Shown: positions 9,007 through 16,942 of the stretch, piece by piece | Position numbering within the stretch: position 1 is the first letter of the stretch | How the letters are laid out: every line of letters begins with the position of its first letter | Origin: Planctomycetota bacterium | GTDB lineage: Bacteria > Planctomycetota > Planctomycetia > Planctomycetales > Planctomycetaceae | Reading direction: 5' to 3' | DNA: 64,000 bases | NCBI GenBank assembly: GCA_003388505.1 | Contig: QQVO01000069.1 | Coordinates: forward strand, 115,019-179,018 | Notes under the pieces: generated by a model | Database searches by the model: none | What the model was told of the DNA's origin: nothing | Seen by the model: only the letters and a program-made list of their open reading frames with translations | Made by a program: the position numbers and the translations under genes

Positions 9007-10467
9007 TTAGCGGTTCCAGATGACGAGACGGGTGTGGGTTTCGTTACCGTCGACGCGGCGGACGCGGAGGACCACCGGCCCCTGGAGTTGCTCTGCGAGC
9101 GCCGCATCGAACTCCTCGGGGGTGGAGACTTCGGTGCGGGCAACTGCCTCGATGACGTCGTACAGGTGGAGCGCGTTCTCATCGGAAGCGTCATCAGGAG
9201 TCCGGGTGACGAGCACGCCTTGCTGGCCGCGGGCATAGCCCAACTGGAGTGCGAGTCCGCCATCGAGCCGATGGAGCGACAAGCCGGTGGTTTCGATCCG
9301 GGCCTGGCCCGGGGGAGATTCCGGCAGTGGTTGCGGCGCTTCGCTCCGCCGGCGATCGGGACGCTCAATCAGCGTGATAAAGAGCTTGCGCTCCTGGCCG
9401 CCGCGGATCACGAGGAGCTGGACGCGGCGATTGACCTCAGTGAGGCTGACGAGATGGATCAGATGGTTCTCGTCCTCGATCGGGATTCCGTCGAAGCTGA
9501 GGATCAGGTCGTTCACCTGCACACCGGCCTCGTCGGCGGGCGTGTTGGCGTAGACTTCGACGACTCGCGCGCCGCGGACACGGTCCAGCGCATAACGCTT
9601 GGCTGCGGCGTCGTCAAACTCGTCGTCCAATCGCACGCCGAGAAAGCCCCGCTGGACCCGTCCGTGCTCGAAGAGCTGGTCGACGATGTAGCGAACGAGG
9701 TTGATCGGAATACTGAACCCGATGCCTTCGTTTCCTCCGCCCTGGGAGGCGATCGCCGTGTTGACGCCGACGACACGTCCCTGGAGGTCGACCAGCGGAC
9801 CGCCGCTGTTGCCGGGATTGATCGCGGCGTCGGTCTGCAGGAAGTCCTGATTGATGACTTCCCTGCGGTCATCGAGTTCCAGCGCGCGGCGTCCTTTAGC
9901 GCTGATGATTCCCATAGTGACCGACTCACTGAGCCCGAACGGGCTGCCCATGGCGAGCACGATATGCCCGATATCGAGGTTGTCGCTGTCTCCCCAGCGG
10001 GCAGGCGTCAAGTCGGGGACATCGAGCCGGAGCACGGCGACGTCTGTCGCTGCGTCCTTCAGCACCGCCTTGGGATAGACGACGCGGCCGTCGTGCAGAT
10101 GGACCTGAATACGGTTCAACCGGGCGTCCATGATCACGTGCCGATTCGTCAGGACGAAGATGCCGCGCGACGTGGGGGTCACCATCAAGGCGCCTGAGCC
10201 CGTCTCTTCGACGGTGCCGCTGCGGCTTTCGTGCTCCGCCAGGATATGGACCACCGAGGGCGTCATCGCGGCTGCGACGCGCGCCATGTGGCGACTGGCT
10301 TCCTGAAGCAGGGAATTCGCGTCTGCGAGTCCGTCCGGCGGGTCGTCGGCCTCGATGCTGAACAACCCGGCGACATTCTCGGCCGCCGGCAACGGGCCGG
10401 CCGTTCCCAGAGTCAGGGAAAAGATCGCCGCGAATGCGAGGGGGAGGGAGACGGATTGCTTCAACAT
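9007..10467 (-). CDS. HtrA/DegP-type serine protease with PDZ domain
   Basis: 486 residues, probably exported or periplasmic: the N terminus has a hydrophobic signal ending near PLPAA|ENV. The trypsin-like domain (about 70-255) carries the full triad: H110 in TNRHVI, D142 in ATDVAVL and S221 in GNSGGPL. A PDZ domain follows (about 265-365: GFLGVRLDDEF, NTPADEAGVQVNDLILSFDG). A second, weaker PDZ-like module lies at the C terminus (GVLVTRTPDDASDENALHLYDVIEAV). Such proteases degrade or refold damaged envelope proteins. The gap to the dksA-like gene upstream contains that gene's terminator, so this gene likely has its own promoter. Confidence 0.93.
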   Translation of the reverse strand: MLKQSVSLPLAFAAIFSLTLGTAGPLPAAENVAGLFSIEADDPPDGLADANSLLQEASRHMARVAAAMTPSVVHILAEHESRSGTVEETGSGALMVTPTSRGIFVLTNRHVIMDARLNRIQVHLHDGRVVYPKAVLKDAATDVAVLRLDVPDLTPARWGDSDNLDIGHIVLAMGSPFGLSESVTMGIISAKGRRALELDDRREVINQDFLQTDAAINPGNSGGPLVDLQGRVVGVNTAIASQGGGNEGIGFSIPINLVRYIVDQLFEHGRVQRGFLGVRLDDEFDDAAAKRYALDRVRGARVVEVYANTPADEAGVQVNDLILSFDGIPIEDENHLIHLVSLTEVNRRVQLLVIRGGQERKLFITLIERPDRRRSEAPQPLPESPPGQARIETTGLSLHRLDGGLALQLGYARGQQGVLVTRTPDDASDENALHLYDVIEAVARTEVSTPEEFDAALAEQLQGPVVLRVRRVDGNETHTRLVIWNR

Positions 10468-10550
10468 GATTCGACTCTCGCTCTGAGGAAGAGGCGCCGG
10501 GAGAATTCCCGCCTGGACCCCTTCTGAAATGACAATCCCGTCCGGCTGCG

Positions 10551-10585
10551 ACTGAAAAACCCGGCTTCTGGCGAAACCGGGTTTT
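10551..10585 (-). terminator. Rho-independent terminator
   Basis: On the minus strand: AAAACCCGG, a 12-base loop, CCGGGTTTT followed by a further T. It lies about 27 bases past the stop of the DksA/TraR gene and upstream of the HtrA gene. Confidence 0.85.
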
Positions 10586-10611
10586 CTCCTATTCCATGAC
10601 GCGCGGCGGCG

Positions 10612-11061
10612 TCAAGGTTCCATCTGAATGTCGCTTAAGGTGAGTTCCTGGTCGTGCTGACGCGCCTGGTAGTCGTACGCTGATTCCCAGTCGGCGTCGA
10701 AGGCGTCCGATTCGCCGGCCAGTTCCTGTTCCCGCTGACAGTTGATGCAACACGATGTGTAGGGCAGCGCCTGCAACCGGGCAATGGGAATCGACTTTCC
10801 GCAAGCCTCACACTTGCCGTAGCGGCCCTCGCGAATGGCGAGAATGGCCCGCTCGATCTTGGCCAGTTCTCGTGATTCGAGTGAGGCGAGCTGTGTATTC
10901 ACTTCGCGCTCGGCGTCGTCGTTGGCCACGTCTCCCAGATCGCTCGTGCCTGCGCCATATTCCGTTCCGAGTGAGGAATCGGACGCCAACTTCTTTCTTA
11001 AATCGTCTCTTTGGGCGACAAGCCTCTGGTGAAGTCTCAAAAGTGCGTCTTTGCGGGCCAT
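10612..11061 (-). CDS. DksA/TraR family zinc-finger protein
   Basis: 149 residues from the ATG at 11061. An N-terminal coiled-coil (about 5-75: LLRLHQRLVAQRDDLRKKL, then ASLESRELAKIERAI) is followed by a zinc finger with C-x2-C (CEAC) and C-x2-C (CINC). LPYTSCCINC is typical of the family. DksA-type proteins bind the RNA polymerase secondary channel and tune transcription with ppGpp. The acidic coiled-coil tip typical of DksA is not obvious; DDAERE is the nearest segment. A general DksA/TraR label is therefore safer than dksA. It is closed by its own terminator. Confidence 0.88.
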   Translation of the reverse strand: MARKDALLRLHQRLVAQRDDLRKKLASDSSLGTEYGAGTSDLGDVANDDAEREVNTQLASLESRELAKIERAILAIREGRYGKCEACGKSIPIARLQALPYTSCCINCQREQELAGESDAFDADWESAYDYQARQHDQELTLSDIQMEP

Positions 11062-11786
11062 AACCCTTCCCCCTTCCGAGATGTATTTCGCGAGCCAAAC
11101 CGGCCGCGGCATCGAGGTGGGCAGGCCTCCGGGAGACCTGCCGGAAAAGCCACGGAAACGACTTCGGCCGTGCCAGTGATCGGCTGGGAAGTATTGTAGC
11201 CCGGCCGGGAGGGATGTTGCTTCTAATCCGATTTTGATTCCTAACTCGTGTGAAAAAAGGAGCTTGCGGCGCGGCAGTTCGGGCTGGACAGTCTGTGCGG
11301 GGTACAGAGCGTGAGCGGGCCGGGGGTGACCCGGATTTCGCGGGAGTTCTCTCGTTTCGTCTGTGGGCAGGACGCGGAAGAAATGAGGGTTTTCATGCGA
11401 AGCTGACGATGTGGAGTGCCGGGCCGGGCGGACCAGGAGTTTCGTTAATCGCGGAATTATCGAAACAATCGGAAGAGCAACATGGAACCTGTGGTCCGCA
11501 GAGCGGGCCCTCCTGCGGCTGATGCTCTGCAAGCGGTGTCGAACCGCTTCGGCAATTGTGAATCAGGTTGACTGCCGATTAGAGCAAATTGCTCTACCGT
11601 GTGTCCGCGTCGAGCGGTGTTTGGACTGTCGAGGACGAGAATCCGCGAGACAAATCGTCAACACTGATCTGCAAAGCGCTATAGTTGCCGCAGAATTACC
11701 GGTTGCGTTACCTTCACGGGGAGAATGGCGCGATGTTCGATTCGCGCGACGGAAACCCTTCCTGACGATCTCGCGAGGCAATCCTG
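11062..11786. other. Intergenic region carrying repeat copy 1
   Basis: 725 bases between the divergent dksA-like gene and the large secreted protein gene. Apart from the repeat at 11579-11682, only non-convincing open frames are seen. Promoters for both directions should be here, but none could be read with confidence. Confidence 0.5.
11579..11682 (+). repeat. Dispersed 104-bp element, copy 1
   Basis: Matches 32319-32422 at 100 of 104 positions in the same orientation. It starts with a near-perfect palindrome (TAGAGCAA, A, TTGCTCTA). Read in one frame it encodes LEQIALPCVRVERC then LDCRGRESARQIV then NTDLQSAI. All four differences between copies are synonymous in that frame (Pro, Gln, Asn and Leu codons). 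It ends 104 bases before the ATG of a secreted-protein gene but is out of frame with it. Confidence 0.9.
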
Positions 11787-14700
11787 ATGAAGTTCTTTCT
11801 CTCGTCGATTGGCGTCCTGTTTGCGGCGACGTGCCTGACCACGGAGGCGCGATGTGACGACGAGCGCGGCTTCGCTCCGATCTTCGACGGCGAGACGCTG
11901 AACGGCTGGAAGGGCGAAGAGGGCTTCTGGCACGTGGAGGACGGAGCGATCGTCGGGCAATCGACGGACGAGCGGCCGCTCGACCACAACACGTTTCTGG
12001 TCTGGGAACAGGGCGAGGTCGACGACTTTGAACTGCGGTTGCAGTTCCGCATCACCGGCAGCGAAGCCGCGAACAGCGGAATTCAGTTTCGCGGATCGCA
12101 GCGCGAAGACGGGCACGTCGTCGGCTATCAGGCCGACATCGACAAGGCGGGGACGTGGGTCGGCGCGCTGTACGACGAAGCGCGACGGGGCCTGCTTGCC
12201 GCACGCGGACAGAAAACATCCGTTTCGCCGGAAGGCGAGAAGTCGACCGAACAGATTGCTGATGCGGACGAATTGTTTCAGCACGTCAAACAGGACGACT
12301 GGAACGACTACTCGATCACGGCTCAGGGCAGCGAGATTACCCTGAAAGTCAACGGGCACGTGACGGCTCAGGTCGAAGATGGGCAAACGTCGCAGCGGGA
12401 TCTGATTGGATTGTTGGCGCTGCAGTTGCACGCCGGCCCGCCGATGAAGATCGAGTTTCGAAACATCCGGCTGAAGCGGTTTCCGCTGGCGGAAGGCCGG
12501 GCGAAGGTGGTGTTCGTCGCCGGGACTCCGAGTCACGGCTATTTCTCGCACGAGCACAATGCCGGTTGCCTGCTGCTCGCAAAGGCGCTCAATGAGGCGC
12601 GGGACGAGCATGACGTGCCGGTCGTGGCGACCGTCTACACGAACGGCTGGCCCACCGACCCGACGGCCTTCGACAACGCGGACACCGTTGTTTCCTACTG
12701 CGACGGCGGAGCGCGGCATTACCTCAACGACCGGCTGGAGGATTTCCAGACGCTGGTTGACGAGCGAGGCGTGGGGCTGGCCTGCATTCACTATGCGGTC
12801 GAAACGACCAAGGGGGAGTGCGGCGAGCATTTTCTCGACTGGATCGGTGGTTATTTCGAGCCGCACTGGTCGGTGAATCCGCACTGGACGGCGAAGTTTG
12901 ACGACCTGCCGGACCACCCCATCACGCGGGGCGTGGAGCCGTTTGAGATCAACGACGAATGGTACTACCACATGCGGTTCCAGCCGGAGATGGAAGGCGT
13001 GACGCCGATTCTGACCGACATGCCGCCGCGGGAAACGCTGAGCCGGGCGGATGGGCCGCACTCGGGGAATCCGTATGTCCGGGAAGCGGTGCTGCAGCGT
13101 AAGGAGCCGCAACACGTGGCCTGGGCGTATGAGCGCCCCGGCGACAAGGGCAGGGGATTCGGTTTCACCGGCGGCCATTTCCACAAGAACTGGCAGGACG
13201 ACAACTTTCGCAAGGTAGTGCTGAACGCGATTCTGTGGACGGCGGGAGCGGACGTGCCCGAGGAGGGCGTGCCGTCGAAGACGCCGACGCAGGAGGAGCT
13301 GGAAGCGAACCAGGATGAGCCGAAACCGGAGACGGCGGACACCAATTCTTCGAAGCCGCCGGCTGTCGCGGGAACGAAGGAGAACAAGCCAACCTACTCG
13401 AGCCCGCTGGTGACGCCTGCCACGCCGGGACATCGGGTCGACATTGAGGTCGACATCACGGGAGCGAAGTCGCTGTTTCTGGTCGTCACGGACGGCGGCG
13501 ACGGTTACGGCTGCGACTGGGCGGATTGGGCCGAACCGAGGTTAGCCCGTGTTCTTGAAGATGATGCAGGCCGGAAGGAGTCAGAGACGCTCAAACTGAC
13601 CGACCTCAAGTGGAAGTCCGCGACGGCGAACTGGGGCGAGGTTCGCGTCAACAAGAACGCCGGGGGCGGCCCGCTGTCGGTGAACGGCAAACCGGTTGAG
13701 TACGGCATCGGCACGCACGCGAACTCCGTCATCGAGTTTGAGCTGCCGGCCGATCACGAGTACACGACGTTCAAGGCTCGCGGCGGGCTGGACAACGGCG
13801 GCACCGATCAGGGATGTGGATCGACGGTGCAGTTTCACGTGTTCACAGAACGGCCGGGACCGGCCTTCCTGGCGCGCGTGGCGAGCGGTTCCGACCCGCA
13901 GCCGGCCAGCCACGAGATCGCCGACGCGCTCGATCAACTCGACGTGCATCCGGCACTGGAAGCGAGCGTCTTTGCCTCCGAGCCGATGATGTACAACCCG
14001 ACCGACATCGACGTCGATCATCTCGGCCGGGTGTGGGTGTGCGAAGTGATCAACTACCGCCGGTTCCGGAACAGCGATCAACCGGAACGGACGGAGGGGG
14101 ATCAGATTCTCGTCTTGGAGGACACCGACGGCGACGGGGCGGCCGACAAGAAAACGACGTTCTATCAGGGGCGCGACGTCGACTCGGCGCACGGCATCTG
14201 TGTGCTGCCGACGCCTAGCGGCAAGGGGACCAAAGCCATTATCTCGTGCGGAGACAGCGTGTTCTTTCTGCACGATGACGACGGCGACCTGAAAGCGGAC
14301 CGGAAGGAGATTCTGTTCACGGGCATCTCAGGGACGCAGCACGACCACGGGATCCATGCGTTCGTATTCGGGCCGGACGGCAAGCTGTACTTCAACTTCG
14401 GCAACGTCGGACAGCAGATCAAGGACAAGGACGGGAACCCGATCGTCGACAAGGCGGGCAACGAGGTCAACGCGAGCCGGCAGCCGTACCAGGAAGGGAT
14501 GGTGTTCCGCTGCAACATGGACGGCAGCGAATTCGAGACGCTGGCCTGGAACTTCCGCAACAACTGGGAGGTGGCGGTGGACTCGTTCGGCACGATGTGG
14601 CAGTCCGACAACGACGACGACGGCAACCGGGGCGTGCGGATCAACTATGTGATGGAATACGGCAATTTCGGCTACAAGGACGAGTTCACCGGCGCGGGTT

Positions 14701-16928
14701 GGCGGACGGAGCGGACAGGATGGAACGATGAGATACCGCTGCGGCACTGGCACCTGAATGATCCCGGAGTTGTGCCGAATCTGTTGCAGACAGGCGCGGG
14801 TTCGCCGACGGGGATCTGTGTCTACGAGGGCGACCTGCTGCCAGAACCGTTTCAGGGGGCGCTGATTCACACCGATGCGGGGCCGAACATCTGCCGGGCG
14901 TATGTGACGAGACCGGACGGGGCGGGGTACACGGCGGAGATCGTGAACATTCTTGACGGGGCGCGGAACAAGTGGTTCCGGCCGTCCGACGTGTGCGTTG
15001 CGCCGGACGGTTCGCTGCTGATCGCGGATTGGTACGACCCCGGCGTGGGGGGGCACCGCATGCAGGACGTGGAGCATGGACGCCTTTTTCGCATCACGCC
15101 GAAAGACCACGACAAGGCTTACGAGGCGCGGCAATACGACTTCAGCACGCCTGAAGGGGCCGCTGAGGCTCTCAAATCGCCGAATCTGGCAACGCGGTAC
15201 ATGGCGTGGACGGCGCTGCATGAGATGGGGAGCCGTGCGGAGCCGGTGCTGGCGCGGATGCTGGAGCCGGGGGAGAATCCGAGATTTCGGGCGCGGGCTC
15301 TGTGGCTGCTCGGGAAACTCGGGCTGCCGCACGGGCGAACATTGCAGTACGTGCGGCAGGGGTTGCTGGACTCGGACAGCAACATCCGGGTGACAGCGAT
15401 CCGGCTCGCCCGGCAATTCTTGAGCGAGGGAAACTTTTCGGAGGTTGAAGATGCGGTCAACGTGGCTGACCCTTCGGCTGCGGTTCGCCGCGAGATGCTG
15501 ATTGGACTGCGCGAAGTCCAGATTCCTGAGTTCGCGGAAGCCTGGGTGATTCTGGCCGGTCAATATGACGGGAAGGATCGCTGGTATCTGGAAGCGTTGG
15601 GGATCGCCGCAGAGGGTCGCTGGGACGAATGCCTGTCTGCGTGGCGGAGCGTGGTCGGGCGTAGATGGAATACTCCGGTGGGGCGTGATCTCGTCTGGCG
15701 ATCGCGGAGCACGGAGACGCCCGCCTTGCTTGCGGAACTGATTTCCGACCCGGAGACGCCCGACTCGGAGTTGCCCCGGTTGTTCCGGGCGTTCGATTTT
15801 CAGCAGCCAGCGCAGGCGCAGCCTGCGCTGGTGGGGCTGGCGTTCACGATGGCCGAGACGAGCGAAGAGCGGCGGTCATTCATTCAGACCGAAGCGCTGA
15901 AGCGGCTGGACGGGTTTGACATCGCGGAGCATCCGGAACATGCGGAAGCGCTGCAGACGGTGCTGGAGTCCGCCGCCGGGACGCCTCAGTTCGTGATGCT
16001 GGTCGAAAAGTTCAACGTGGCCGATCGGTTCGGGGACGTGCTCAAGCTGGCGCAGGAGAACGCGGCGGGACAATTGGCGATCGTCGCCGTGAACGCGTTG
16101 CTGAACCGTGAACAGGCGGCGCAGTTTCACGCGGCGCTGCGGAGTGAGGACCGGGCCATTGCGGAGCAGACGGTGCTCGCGCTGGCGACCGCTGCGGACG
16201 CCCGCACGGTTCCCCTGCTCCTGGAACTGGCGGCGGATGATGGGCAGGAGATCGCTCTGCGGCGTGCGGCTGTGAGCGCGGCGGCCCGCGCGAAGCCAGG
16301 GGCGGAGGCGCTACAGAAATGGGCGCAGGACGGAGACTACGATCCGGCGCTCAAAGAAGCGATCGCGGCGGCGCTGCATACGGCCCAATGGCCGGAGGTG
16401 AAGGCGGAGGCGGCGAAACTGTTTCCGTTGCCGCCCGGGAAGGACAGTGAGCCGCTGCCTTCAATCGAGGAACTGGCGGGCCGCACGGGCGACGTTGCTC
16501 GCGGGAAGATTCTGTTTCACACCACCGGGACGTGCAACAAGTGCCACGTTGTGAACACGATCGGCCAGAACGTCGGCCCGGACCTCTCGGAGATCGGTAA
16601 GAAACTGGCCAAGCCGGCGATGTACGAGTCGCTTCTATTTCCGTCGGCGGCGATCAGCCACAACTACGAAACCTGGACGGTGCTCGACGTGGAGGGGAAT
16701 GTGTATTCCGGCCTGCTGGTGAGCGAAACTCCCGATGAGGTCCAGATCAAGGACGAAAAGGGACTGGTGCGGACGATCAAGACCGCAGACATCGAGGAGA
16801 AGAAGCAGCAGGACATCTCGCTGATGCCGGCCGACATCCAGAAACTGCTGACGGCCCAGGAACTGGTCGACGTGGTGGAGTATCTGACGACGCTGAAGCA
16901 GGCGAAAACGGTGTCCGGCGGAGAGTGA
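11787..16928 (+). CDS. Secreted multidomain protein: DUF1080, ThuA, NPCBM, PVC dehydrogenase/propeller, HEAT, cytochrome c-like
   Basis: 1713 residues with a signal peptide (cleavage near EARC|DDE). Domains in order: a 3-keto-disaccharide hydrolase (DUF1080) domain, about 27-232 (FAPIFDGETLNGWKG); a ThuA-like domain, about 238-490 (VVFVAGTPSHGY, CIHYAVE, GGHFHKNW); a Pro/Glu linker; an NPCBM-like carbohydrate-binding domain, about 545-690 (GDGYGCDWADWAEP, YGIGTHANS); a PVC-type membrane-bound dehydrogenase/beta-propeller domain, about 715-1106; HEAT-like repeats, about 1130-1530; and a C-terminal haem-binding domain with CNKCH near 1583 and a distal region rich in Met (SLMPADIQKLL). A role in extracellular sugar oxidation or degradation is inferred from the families. 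Such fusions are typical of Planctomycetes and Verrucomicrobia. It is a single-gene unit with its stop 15 bases from a convergent gene. Confidence 0.93.
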   Translation: MKFFLSSIGVLFAATCLTTEARCDDERGFAPIFDGETLNGWKGEEGFWHVEDGAIVGQSTDERPLDHNTFLVWEQGEVDDFELRLQFRITGSEAANSGIQFRGSQREDGHVVGYQADIDKAGTWVGALYDEARRGLLAARGQKTSVSPEGEKSTEQIADADELFQHVKQDDWNDYSITAQGSEITLKVNGHVTAQVEDGQTSQRDLIGLLALQLHAGPPMKIEFRNIRLKRFPLAEGRAKVVFVAGTPSHGYFSHEHNAGCLLLAKALNEARDEHDVPVVATVYTNGWPTDPTAFDNADTVVSYCDGGARHYLNDRLEDFQTLVDERGVGLACIHYAVETTKGECGEHFLDWIGGYFEPHWSVNPHWTAKFDDLPDHPITRGVEPFEINDEWYYHMRFQPEMEGVTPILTDMPPRETLSRADGPHSGNPYVREAVLQRKEPQHVAWAYERPGDKGRGFGFTGGHFHKNWQDDNFRKVVLNAILWTAGADVPEEGVPSKTPTQEELEANQDEPKPETADTNSSKPPAVAGTKENKPTYSSPLVTPATPGHRVDIEVDITGAKSLFLVVTDGGDGYGCDWADWAEPRLARVLEDDAGRKESETLKLTDLKWKSATANWGEVRVNKNAGGGPLSVNGKPVEYGIGTHANSVIEFELPADHEYTTFKARGGLDNGGTDQGCGSTVQFHVFTERPGPAFLARVASGSDPQPASHEIADALDQLDVHPALEASVFASEPMMYNPTDIDVDHLGRVWVCEVINYRRFRNSDQPERTEGDQILVLEDTDGDGAADKKTTFYQGRDVDSAHGICVLPTPSGKGTKAIISCGDSVFFLHDDDGDLKADRKEILFTGISGTQHDHGIHAFVFGPDGKLYFNFGNVGQQIKDKDGNPIVDKAGNEVNASRQPYQEGMVFRCNMDGSEFETLAWNFRNNWEVAVDSFGTMWQSDNDDDGNRGVRINYVMEYGNFGYKDEFTGAGWRTERTGWNDEIPLRHWHLNDPGVVPNLLQTGAGSPTGICVYEGDLLPEPFQGALIHTDAGPNICRAYVTRPDGAGYTAEIVNILDGARNKWFRPSDVCVAPDGSLLIADWYDPGVGGHRMQDVEHGRLFRITPKDHDKAYEARQYDFSTPEGAAEALKSPNLATRYMAWTALHEMGSRAEPVLARMLEPGENPRFRARALWLLGKLGLPHGRTLQYVRQGLLDSDSNIRVTAIRLARQFLSEGNFSEVEDAVNVADPSAAVRREMLIGLREVQIPEFAEAWVILAGQYDGKDRWYLEALGIAAEGRWDECLSAWRSVVGRRWNTPVGRDLVWRSRSTETPALLAELISDPETPDSELPRLFRAFDFQQPAQAQPALVGLAFTMAETSEERRSFIQTEALKRLDGFDIAEHPEHAEALQTVLESAAGTPQFVMLVEKFNVADRFGDVLKLAQENAAGQLAIVAVNALLNREQAAQFHAALRSEDRAIAEQTVLALATAADARTVPLLLELAADDGQEIALRRAAVSAAARAKPGAEALQKWAQDGDYDPALKEAIAAALHTAQWPEVKAEAAKLFPLPPGKDSEPLPSIEELAGRTGDVARGKILFHTTGTCNKCHVVNTIGQNVGPDLSEIGKKLAKPAMYESLLFPSAAISHNYETWTVLDVEGNVYSGLLVSETPDEVQIKDEKGLVRTIKTADIEEKKQQDISLMPADIQKLLTAQELVDVVEYLTTLKQAKTVSGGE

Positions 16929-16942
16929 GTTGCGGCCGGCGA

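Noticed and set aside
11558..11857. Possible GTG-started gene through repeat copy 1
   Set aside because: The conserved frame runs out of the repeat into sequence overlapping the next gene's signal peptide; no ribosome site. Kept as a repeat, with its coding potential reported as a finding.
11679..13433. 584-codon minus-strand open frame opposite the large secreted protein
   Set aside because: Shadow frame, Arg-rich, and it overlaps the well-supported DUF1080/ThuA domains.
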